Of a stretch of DNA of 64,000 bases, positions 35,597 to 42,933 are shown one piece after another. A program made the translations under genes and the position numbers. Under the pieces are notes generated by a model that was given only the letters and a program-made list of their open reading frames with translations, had not been told where the DNA came from and ran no database searches. Origin of the DNA: Clostridia bacterium (GTDB lineage Bacteria; Bacillota; Clostridia; TANB77; UBA1234). The number at the start of each line of letters is the position of its first letter. Position 1 is the first letter of the stretch. The stretch is taken from positions 87,719 through 151,718 of the forward strand of contig JAFTQC010000062.1 in NCBI GenBank assembly GCA_017462965.1. Reading direction: 5' to 3'.

Positions 35597-38218
35597 ATGA
35601 ATATAATAGGTAAAACATATGAACCAAAAGACTTTGAACAAAGGATTTATGATAATTGGGTAGAAAAGAGATATTTTGAAGCTAATAATAAGAGTGAAAA
35701 AACTCCATTTACTATAATGATGCCACCACCAAATATAACAGGTGCACTTCATATGGGACATGGTATGGACAATACTCTTCAAGATATTATTGTTAGATAT
35801 AAAAGAATGCAAGGCTTTGAAACACTTTGGGTTCCTGGTGTTGACCATGCAAGTATTGCTACAGAAGCTAAAATTGTTGCAAAGATGAGAGAAGAAGGCA
35901 TCACAAAAGAAGAGCTAGGTAGAGAAAAATTCTTAGAGAGAGCATGGGACTGGAAAAAAGAATATGGTGGAAGAATCCTTATGCAACTTAGAAAAATGGG
36001 TGTTTCTTGTGACTGGTCAAGAGAAAGCTTCACGATGGATGAAAATTTAACTCGTGCTGTAAAAAAAGTTTTCGTAGATATGTATGAAAAAGGTGTAATT
36101 TATAAAGGCGAGAGAATGATTAACTGGTGTCCAACTTGTAAAACATCAATATCTGATGCAGAGGTTGAATACGAGGAAGAAGCTGGTCACTTATGGCATA
36201 TTAGATATTCAACACCTGATGGAAAAGATTCAATTGTAGTTGCTACAACAAGACCTGAAACAATGCTTGGAGATACAGCGATTGCAGTTCATCCAGAGGA
36301 TGAAAGATATAGTCATCTAGTAGGTACAACAGTTGTGCTTCCAATTATGAATAAGGAAATTCCTATAGTTGCGGATGAATATGTAGAAAAAGATTTTGGA
36401 ACAGGTGCTGTTAAAATTACTCCTGCACACGATCCAAATGACTTTTTAGTTGGTCTTCGTCATAGATTAGAAGTAATAAAAGTATTTACAGATGATGCTC
36501 ACATGAATGATTTGGTTCCTAAGTATGAAGGAATGGATAGAAAAACAGCAAGAAAGGCAATTGTTGAAGATTTAGAAAAACTTGGAGTTTTAGTAAAAAC
36601 AGAAAATTATACACATAACGTTGGAAAATGTTATCGTTGTCATGATACAGTTGAACCAGCTGTTTCTATGCAATGGTTTATGAAAATGGAAGAACTTGCA
36701 AAACCTGCAAATGAAGCTGTTAGAAGTGGTGAAATGCAATTCGTTCCAGAAAGATTTGATAAAACATACTTTAGTTTCATGGATAATGTAAGAGATTGGT
36801 GTATTTCAAGACAACTATGGTGGGGACATAGAATTCCAGCATATTATTGTGAAGATTGTGGAGAAATGGTTGTTGCAGACCATGACGTTGAAACTTGTCC
36901 AAAATGTGGCGGAAAAATGCATCAAGATGAAGATACATTAGATACATGGTTTAGTTCAGCATTATGGCCATTTGCAACACTTGGTTGGCCAGAAAAAACA
37001 CCTGATTTTGAGAAATTCTTCCCAACAGATGTTTTAGTTACAGGTTATGACATCATATTCTTCTGGGTAGCAAGAATGTTGTTCTCAAGTATTGAACATA
37101 CAGGAAAATCTCCATTTAAACATGTTTTAATACATGGATTAGTTAGAGATGAACTTGGAAGAAAAATGTCTAAATCACTTGGAAATGGTGTAGATCCACT
37201 AGTTGTTATAGATGAGTATGGTGCAGACTCATTTAGATATGCATTAGTACAAGGAACAGCTCCAGGTAATGATACAAGATATCTTCCTGAAAAAGTTGAA
37301 GCTGGAAGAAACTTTGCAAATAAATTATGGAATGCTTCAAGATTTGCAATGATGAACTTTGGTGAAGACAAGATAACAGCTGATACTTCAAAGCTTACAA
37401 TCGAAGATAAATGGATATTTGGAAAAGCAAATACAACAATCAAAGAAGTTACAGAGTGCATGGATAAATTCGAATTTGGTGTTGCAATCCAAAAAATAAT
37501 GGACTTCATTCGTGATGAGCTTTGCGATTGGTATATCGAAATGATCAAACCAAGACTTTATGATATGACAAATGAAACAAGAAACGAAGCTTTATATACA
37601 TTAAATGAAATTTTAAGAATTGCACTAAAATTGCTTCATCCATTTATGCCATTCATAACAGAAGAAATTTATATGAGCTTACAACATGATGATGAAAGTA
37701 TCATGATTTCTGAGTGGCCAAAATACATGGAAGAAAGAGAATATAAAGAAGAGCAAGCTGATATCGAGCTTATAAAAGAAATAATAAAGAGTGTACGTAA
37801 CATTCGTGCAAATATGAATGTAGTTCCATCAAGAAAAGCAAGTTTAATTTTTGTAACAGAGAATGATAAGATAATAAACGAAGGTGCTGGATTTATTGAA
37901 AAATTAGCATATGCAGATAAGATAATAACTCAAAAAGATAAAGAAGGAATACCTGCAAACGCAATATCTCTAGCGGTTCCAGGAATTGAAATATATATTC
38001 CATTTGCTGAATTAGTTGATATTGAAGAGGAAATAAAGAGACTTGAAAAAGAAAAATTGACGTACGAAAATGAAATAAAGAGAGTAGAAAAAATGCTTTC
38101 AAATGAAGGATTCGTAGCAAAAGCTCCAGCGGCGAAGATTGAAGAAGAAAAAAACAAGAAAGTAAAATATGAAGAATTATTAAAGAAAACAGAAGAGAGA
38201 ATAGCAAGTTTAAAGTAA
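35597..38218 (+). CDS. valS: Valyl-tRNA synthetase
   Basis: 873 residues, full length class I synthetase. The HIGH-type motif is PPPNITGALHMGHG and the KMSKS motif is GRKMSKSLGNGVDP. There is a zinc-ribbon-like CEDCGEMVV...CPKCGGKM insert, an editing domain, an anticodon-binding domain and the C-terminal coiled-coil tRNA arm (residues about 805-870). AGGAGGAG precedes the ATG. Expression is controlled by the T-box upstream. Confidence 0.98.
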   Translation: MNIIGKTYEPKDFEQRIYDNWVEKRYFEANNKSEKTPFTIMMPPPNITGALHMGHGMDNTLQDIIVRYKRMQGFETLWVPGVDHASIATEAKIVAKMREEGITKEELGREKFLERAWDWKKEYGGRILMQLRKMGVSCDWSRESFTMDENLTRAVKKVFVDMYEKGVIYKGERMINWCPTCKTSISDAEVEYEEEAGHLWHIRYSTPDGKDSIVVATTRPETMLGDTAIAVHPEDERYSHLVGTTVVLPIMNKEIPIVADEYVEKDFGTGAVKITPAHDPNDFLVGLRHRLEVIKVFTDDAHMNDLVPKYEGMDRKTARKAIVEDLEKLGVLVKTENYTHNVGKCYRCHDTVEPAVSMQWFMKMEELAKPANEAVRSGEMQFVPERFDKTYFSFMDNVRDWCISRQLWWGHRIPAYYCEDCGEMVVADHDVETCPKCGGKMHQDEDTLDTWFSSALWPFATLGWPEKTPDFEKFFPTDVLVTGYDIIFFWVARMLFSSIEHTGKSPFKHVLIHGLVRDELGRKMSKSLGNGVDPLVVIDEYGADSFRYALVQGTAPGNDTRYLPEKVEAGRNFANKLWNASRFAMMNFGEDKITADTSKLTIEDKWIFGKANTTIKEVTECMDKFEFGVAIQKIMDFIRDELCDWYIEMIKPRLYDMTNETRNEALYTLNEILRIALKLLHPFMPFITEEIYMSLQHDDESIMISEWPKYMEEREYKEEQADIELIKEIIKSVRNIRANMNVVPSRKASLIFVTENDKIINEGAGFIEKLAYADKIITQKDKEGIPANAISLAVPGIEIYIPFAELVDIEEEIKRLEKEKLTYENEIKRVEKMLSNEGFVAKAPAAKIEEEKNKKVKYEELLKKTEERIASLK

Positions 38219-38229
38219 TATAAAAAAGG

Positions 38230-38264
38230 GAAGCCCCCGGTGCGTACAGAGCACTGGGGGCTTC
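38230..38264. terminator. Bidirectional terminator between valS and the 38297 gene
   Basis: GAAGCCCCC pairs with GGGGGCTTC. The reverse strand has CCCTTTTTT after the stem, so it ends the reverse gene well; on the forward strand it can also stop valS transcripts. Confidence 0.85.
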
Positions 38265-38296
38265 GTTTGGTATGTGTTTTAGAACTGAAGCAGCAT

Positions 38297-39085
38297 TTAC
38301 GCCTGCATGTTATGCAGATAGCGGACGTGGAGCGCTTCGTTCTTGTGAAGCTCGTAGAGCCTAGCGGCGAGCTTACAGAGGAAATACCTGTAGGTCACGT
38401 CGCGAAGCAGATCATAGGCATCTTCGTCAATCACCAGGCGGAAGAAGTTCTCCAGAGAGTGGACTTCACATTCGCTGAAATCGGGGTTGATGCTGATATG
38501 GATCTTGCCGAGCTCGAAATAGGTACGGAGCGTCTCGAGTTCGAAAATCGCACTCATGGAGAGACACTCTTCACGGATGAACCGAGCAGAGCATTCGTCG
38601 AAGATCTTGAGAACCAGAGCATCATTGTGCCACGGCTCGATGAGCTTGGTAAAGCCATATTCGTCGAGGACAAAGCTCTCGGGGGCGAGAAACTGCTTGC
38701 CAGGAACATCGCTAACATCGTAGATGTCAGCCATAAAGAACGATTTGATTTCGTTCTTGTTCATAGCATTGAGCAGCTTGCTGCGCTCGCCACGCTGATA
38801 CATCTTATCAACGTGCTCCCAGTACTGGGCCTTCAGGGTGCCACGCCTGTCACGTGAAGACGTGCGACGCTTGAACCGATTGTAGCGGCGAGAAGCCTTC
38901 TTCTGCTGATGCAGGATGAAGGAAGAGAGCTGCTCATTATCGGCATGGATGTCGGCTTCGAGTTCTTCGGCGATCCACTCACGCTCAAAGTCCTCGAAAG
39001 AGTCATGATTGCAGGTCATGTCACCATAATCGGCGAAGAGAGACATGCAGATCTGGTTGTCAGAGCTAAACGTCGTTTCGTACAC
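38297..39085 (-). CDS. Uncharacterised 262-aa protein, G+C-rich foreign cassette
   Basis: On the reverse strand AAGGAGG precedes a GTG at 39085. The protein is charged; a very basic stretch SRRYNRFKRRTSSRDRRG (about residues 64-81) could bind nucleic acid. The remainder is helical and acidic, with no family I recognise. Codon use is about half G+C and unlike the AT-rich neighbours, with two in-frame CGG codons (complements of 38582-38584 and 38876-38878). It has its own terminator and a TATAAT box upstream. The function is unknown. Confidence 0.72.
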   Translation of the reverse strand: MYETTFSSDNQICMSLFADYGDMTCNHDSFEDFEREWIAEELEADIHADNEQLSSFILHQQKKASRRYNRFKRRTSSRDRRGTLKAQYWEHVDKMYQRGERSKLLNAMNKNEIKSFFMADIYDVSDVPGKQFLAPESFVLDEYGFTKLIEPWHNDALVLKIFDECSARFIREECLSMSAIFELETLRTYFELGKIHISINPDFSECEVHSLENFFRLVIDEDAYDLLRDVTYRYFLCKLAARLYELHKNEALHVRYLHNMQA

Positions 39086-39160
39086 TTAACATACCTCCTT
39101 GAATTGAATAAAAATAATGGGTCCAACACAATTATAACACGGATTTGCTGGAAAATAAAG

Positions 39161-39189
39161 CAAAAAAATACCGGGAAATAAATCCCGGT
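39161..39189 (-). terminator. Terminator of the 39217 gene
   Basis: On the reverse strand ACCGGGA pairs with TCCCGGT around TTTATT, followed by ATTTTTTTG. Confidence 0.88.
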
Positions 39190-39216
39190 GGTCGGTAAGG
39201 GAACAGAGACAACTCA

Positions 39217-39462
39217 TCAGAGCAGATACTCGATGATGAGCAGGATGACAATCACCGCGAGGATGATGTGCACCCAGTCCGAAGTTGAGCGCTTGGTGTG
39301 CTCCCAACGTTCGGTAGCCGTAGTGTAGGTTCTCGGCCGCGTGCGGTCGTCGTAACGCCTTGCAGCAGAGTCTACGCCACGGATGACGGTTCGCCAAGCC
39401 CACCGAATGATACGGTAAACCAGGTAAACCATGATAATTGGAAAGATTAGACTAAAAATCAT
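39217..39462 (-). CDS. Small membrane protein (81 aa), G+C-rich
   Basis: On the reverse strand AGGAGGG (complement of 39473-39479) points to the ATG at 39462 rather than the longer frame. The protein has a membrane segment at each end (about residues 3-19 and 61-80) with a basic, Arg- and Thr-rich middle (RRYDDRTRPRTYTTATERWEHTKR). It contains in-frame CGG codons. No family is recognised. With its own promoter and terminator it is another single-gene foreign unit beside the 38297 gene. Confidence 0.68.
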   Translation of the reverse strand: MIFSLIFPIIMVYLVYRIIRWAWRTVIRGVDSAARRYDDRTRPRTYTTATERWEHTKRSTSDWVHIILAVIVILLIIEYLL

Positions 39463-39509
39463 CTCCCCAAATCCCTCCTTTTTGTAATTGTTCAACAGAA
39501 CGTATATTC

Positions 39510-39538
39510 ATTATAACGTAAAATAGTTCAAAAATCAA
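39510..39538 (-). promoter_or_regulatory. Promoter of the 39217 gene
   Basis: Reverse strand TTGATT (complement of 39533-39538), 17 bases, TATAAT (complement of 39510-39515). Confidence 0.78.
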
Positions 39539-39555
39539 TCTGTTTACATAAAAAA

Positions 39556-39585
39556 CGTCCATTTAACGGACGTCCCTCGTGGACG
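39556..39585. repeat. 30-bp REP-like unit, copy I
   Basis: Starts CGTCCATTTAACGGACG and ends CGTGGACG. It is the reverse complement of the unit at 42873-42902 with one mismatch, and close to 11764-11793. Confidence 0.9.
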
Positions 39586-39674
39586 AAATTTGGGAAAATT
39601 TACTAAAAATATTGCAATAAAATTTGCGAATATTTATACTAGTAATTGAGATTTATATGAAAAGGAGAATGCAA

Positions 39675-40472
39675 ATGAAAAAAATCAAGGTTACTTTTTT
39701 AGTTATAGCGCTTGCTACTATGGCTATGTGTTTTGTTGGATGTAATGACAAATCTAAAAATAATAATGAAAACGAAGAAGCCAACAAAGAAATAATTGAA
39801 AATACAAATGTTGGATTGCTTGAGGAAAGTGGAGATGAAGAAATAGCTCAAGTTATATATGAAAGCTATGAAGAATTAAGAGATGCAGTTGCAGAAGAAA
39901 TTAAGGATTATGCTGGTGCAATAAATACAATAAATATGTATTACAACGCTTCTGGCGATGTAAGTAAAGATGAATACGCGGTTTCATCGTTAATTACAGA
40001 TAAGAAGGGAACAAAAAATCCACTTACTACATTAGGATATGCATTAGTTGATGTTACGAATGATGGTGTGCAAGAAATTTTGATATATGATATGGATGCA
40101 GAAGATGAAATGAAAAACGTAATAGTGTCAATGTATACAACAAAAACAGATGAAAACAATGAAAAAGAAAGTTATCATATATTGAATTCACAAACAGAAG
40201 GTCATTATAGATTATGTGAAAATAATATAATTGAAGTAACATATTCTGAAAATCCAGGCATTGTATCAAAATGTTATTACAAGATAAATCAAGATTTTAA
40301 GCTTGAATTTGTTGAAATACTTGAATATATAACAAACGAAAACGGAACAACAGATGTAAATCATAGAGTTGGTGAAAGTGAAGAAGGAATCACAATTACA
40401 AGCGAAGAAGCAACAAATATTGAGAATAAGTATCCAATAAAAGAAATAACAGTTTCTCCAATAATAAAATAA
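39675..40472 (+). CDS. Putative lipoprotein (265 aa), unknown function
   Basis: AAAGGAG precedes ATG 39675. The signal peptide MKKIKVTFLVIALATMAMCFVGC ends in the lipobox FVGC, so the Cys would be lipid-modified and the protein anchored outside. The mature part begins with an Asn/Lys/Glu-rich linker and continues into a domain containing LVDVTNDGVQEILIYDMD, a D-x-N-D-G type loop also seen in FG-GAP-like or calcium-binding repeats. The family is not recognised. Confidence 0.82.
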   Translation: MKKIKVTFLVIALATMAMCFVGCNDKSKNNNENEEANKEIIENTNVGLLEESGDEEIAQVIYESYEELRDAVAEEIKDYAGAINTINMYYNASGDVSKDEYAVSSLITDKKGTKNPLTTLGYALVDVTNDGVQEILIYDMDAEDEMKNVIVSMYTTKTDENNEKESYHILNSQTEGHYRLCENNIIEVTYSENPGIVSKCYYKINQDFKLEFVEILEYITNENGTTDVNHRVGESEEGITITSEEATNIENKYPIKEITVSPIIK

Positions 40473-40483
40473 TAAGATAATAA

Positions 40484-40530
40484 AAAAGTTTGTCGAAAGA
40501 ATAATATATTTCGGCAAACTTTTTATTTTT
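40484..40530 (+). terminator. Terminator after the lipoprotein gene
   Basis: AAAAAGTTTGTCGAAA pairs, with one G-U, with TTTCGGCAAACTTTTT, followed by a T-rich stretch. Confidence 0.88.
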
Positions 40531-40576
40531 TATTTTGTATTATATGTATAAATTTATACAAAGGAGGAAATAATAA

Positions 40577-40912
40577 ATGATTGTGAATTACGAGGAGACT
40601 TCAAGGACGCTAACTATTAATTTTGATGGGGAAATTGATCATCATTCTTGTGGCGAAATTGCGACTATTTCTGATGATGCAATAAAAAAGTACCTTCCTT
40701 TAAAACTTATATTTGATTTTAAAAATGTGAAGTTTATGGATAGTGCAGGAATTGGTATGGTTATAGGTAGGTATAAGCAACTTATGCGTTTTGGTGGAAA
40801 AGCAGAGATGGTAAATATTAATAATGATATTAAGAGGATTTTTAGTATGGTTGGGATTTTTAAAATAATTCCGCTAGTAAGTGAAAATGCTGAATCTTTA
40901 GCTAATACATAA
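40577..40912 (+). CDS. spoIIAA: Anti-sigma F factor antagonist SpoIIAA
   Basis: 111 residues, STAS domain. The phosphorylated serine lies in KFMDSAGIGMV, the usual SpoIIAA motif. Unphosphorylated SpoIIAA binds SpoIIAB and frees sigma-F in the forespore. GGAGG precedes the ATG. It is the first gene of the spoIIAA-spoIIAB-sigF operon. Confidence 0.96.
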   Translation: MIVNYEETSRTLTINFDGEIDHHSCGEIATISDDAIKKYLPLKLIFDFKNVKFMDSAGIGMVIGRYKQLMRFGGKAEMVNINNDIKRIFSMVGIFKIIPLVSENAESLANT

Positions 40913-40944
40913 TTTTAAATTGATATGAGGAGAGATGTTTAAGA

Positions 40945-41370
40945 ATGGAAAATGAGATGAAATTAGAATTTAAAAGTAAGTCTTCTAATGAAGCTTTTGC
41001 TAGGATTACGGTTGCTGCATTTGTTTCAGAATTAAATCCGACGTTAGAAGAAATATCGGATATAAAGACTGCGGTTTCGGAGGCGGTTACGAATAGTATA
41101 ATTCATGGATATGAAGGGCAAGATGGGATAATACATATGAATTGCAAAATAAAAGATAGAACACTTGAAATAGAAATAATAGATTATGGAAAAGGTATTG
41201 AAAATATAGAAATTGCGAAGCAGCCATTATACACAAGTAAACCTGAATTAGATAGGTCTGGAATGGGATTTACGATAATGGAAAATTTTATGGATGAATT
41301 TAAACTTGAATCAATAGTAGACGTGGGAACTAAAGTTAAAATGAAGAAAACGATTAAGGAGGCGCTATGA
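40945..41370 (+). CDS. spoIIAB: Anti-sigma F factor / serine kinase SpoIIAB
   Basis: 141 residues with GHKL ATPase motifs: [14 protein letters not shown] (N box), [10 protein letters not shown] (G1) and [14 protein letters not shown] (G2). It binds sigma-F and phosphorylates SpoIIAA. Its TGA overlaps the ATG of sigF (ATGA at 41367), so the two are translationally coupled. Confidence 0.96.
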   Translation: MENEMKLEFKSKSSNEAFARITVAAFVSELNPTLEEISDIKTAVSEAVTNSIIHGYEGQDGIIHMNCKIKDRTLEIEIIDYGKGIENIEIAKQPLYTSKPELDRSGMGFTIMENFMDEFKLESIVDVGTKVKMKKTIKEAL

Positions 41371-42069
41371 CCAAATTAATCTTACGTGCTCAAAATCGGT
41401 GATAATGATGCAATGAACGAATTAGTAAGCGAAAACGTAGGATTAGTATGGAATGTGGTAAAAAGATTTGCAAATAGAGGATACGAATTAGATGATTTAT
41501 TTCAAATAGGAAGTATGGGTTTTGTGAAAGCAATAAAGCGATTTGATACAAATTATGATGTCCAACTTTCTACATATGCGGTATCAATGATAATCGGCGA
41601 GATAAAGCGATTTTTAAGGGATGATGGAATGATAAAGGTGAGCCGTTCTCTTAAAGAAATTGCTGCAAAAGTAAGAGAAATTCAGCGAGAAGAACCGGAT
41701 AAAGATTTTACGATAGAAGAATTATCAGAAAAATTGGAAATTGAAAAAGATGATATAGTAATGGCATTAGATGCAACAAATGCAGTAGAATCACTAGATA
41801 AACCGATAGGAGATGATAAAGAGAGTAAAACAATTGGCGAAGTGGTCGCATATAATAATAATGAATATGATGAGTTATTAGATAAAATAACCTTAAATAA
41901 TATGCTAGACTGTTTGGATGAAAAAGAAAGAAAAATAATTATATATCGATATTTTCGTGAGATGACGCAATCAAAAGTTGCAGAAATTTATGGAACATCA
42001 CAAGTTCAAGTATCGCGAATTGAGAAGAAAGCACTAGCTAAGATGAAATGCGCAAATGTTGACAAATAG
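41367..42069 (+). CDS. sigF: Sporulation sigma factor SigF, +1 frameshift at codon 11
   Basis: The forespore sigma factor: region 2 ([26 protein letters not shown]), region 3 and region 4 ([27 protein letters not shown]) are complete. The ATG at 41367 follows AAGGAGG (41356-41362) and overlaps the spoIIAB stop. It reads [10 protein letters not shown], then CGG (41397-41399) and TGA. Skipping the C gives GGT GAT AAT, so the protein continues N-G-D-N-D-A-M-N-E, with the Gly-Asp usual in this region. The in-frame GTG at 41386 has no ribosome site. Forespore gene expression would depend on this shift. Confidence 0.94.
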
Positions 42070-42110
42070 CGACAAAAAGGGTATTCTAGCATTTAGAGGA
42101 GTGATGCTTT

Positions 42111-42869
42111 TTGAAGGAAAATGAACAAAAAAATCATAAAAAGGAACTTTCAAAAGAAGAAAAAAGTGAAAGACTAGCTAATATAATTGGCAAAATAGTT
42201 CTTATAAGTTTGATAATTCCGATAGGTTTCTTGATAGCTAGAATAGCACAAATAGATCAAGGTTATATTGATCCTTTAACTAACAGATCAAGAAGTGATT
42301 ATGTTCTTATGATTATTCAATGTATACTTGGAATATTTGCATTAACACTTCCTAATATGCTATTTAAAAAGAAAATTCAGATCCCTACGAATATGTATAT
42401 GCTTTACATGATATTTTTATATTGTGCAATCTGCTTAGGAGAACTTAGAAGTTTTTATTATAAAATACCAAATTGGGATACAATTCTTCACACATTTAGT
42501 GGCGGTATGATGGGAGCTCTAGGATTTTCATTTGTATCATTGCTTAATAAAACAGAAAATTTTCATCTTAAACTAACACCTAGCTTTGTTGCTCTTTTCT
42601 CGTTTATGCTTTCTACGACTTTAGGTGTTTTGTGGGAAGTGTATGAGTTTGCATTTGATGGGTTGCTTGGACTTAATATGCAAAAATTTATGCTTGAATC
42701 AGGCGAAATGCTAGTTGGAAGAGCTGCAGTTGTAGACACGATGGAAGATTTAATTGTCGATATGTTTGGTGCTTTTGTAATGAGCGTTATAGGTTACATT
42801 TCTTTAAAATACAAAAAAGGTTGGGTCGAAAAATTAATAATAAAAGTAAAAAAACATGGAGCTAAATAA
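42111..42869 (+). CDS. Multi-pass membrane protein (252 aa), YjdF/DUF2238-like
   Basis: AGAGGAG lies 8 bases before a TTG start. Six or so membrane segments follow a charged N-terminus. The motif WDTILHTFSGGMMGALGF and then LGVLWEVYEFAFD match the DUF2238 (YjdF) pattern of unknown role. It follows sigF by 41 bases and may be transcribed with the sporulation operon, though spoVA genes usually occupy this place. Confidence 0.75.
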   Translation: MKENEQKNHKKELSKEEKSERLANIIGKIVLISLIIPIGFLIARIAQIDQGYIDPLTNRSRSDYVLMIIQCILGIFALTLPNMLFKKKIQIPTNMYMLYMIFLYCAICLGELRSFYYKIPNWDTILHTFSGGMMGALGFSFVSLLNKTENFHLKLTPSFVALFSFMLSTTLGVLWEVYEFAFDGLLGLNMQKFMLESGEMLVGRAAVVDTMEDLIVDMFGAFVMSVIGYISLKYKKGWVEKLIIKVKKHGAK

Positions 42870-42872
42870 TTT

Positions 42873-42902
42873 CGTCCACGAGGGACGTCCGTCAAATGGA
42901 CG
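42873..42902. repeat. 30-bp REP-like unit, copy J
   Basis: Starts CGTCCACGAGGGACG and ends AAATGGACG. It is an inverted copy of the unit at 39556-39585, so the two bracket a 3.3-kb block with the lipoprotein, the sigF operon and the YjdF-like gene. Confidence 0.9.
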
Positions 42903-42933
42903 ATTTAAAATGTAGAATGTGAAAGGATAATAG

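Noticed and set aside
38240..38857. Forward open frame opposite the 38297 gene
   Set aside because: It begins within the valS terminator and has no ribosome site; the reverse gene has AAGGAGG, a terminator and a promoter-like box.
41386..41388. GTG as a simple in-frame start of sigF
   Set aside because: It has no ribosome site and would drop the conserved first residues, whereas ATG 41367 has AAGGAGG and the spoIIAB overlap.
23742..42069. Explaining the three frame breaks as unrelated sequencing errors
   Set aside because: Possible in a draft assembly, but all three make the same NNT-CGG-N motif using a codon otherwise unseen in host genes, and none is in a long homopolymer. It is kept as the main alternative to test.
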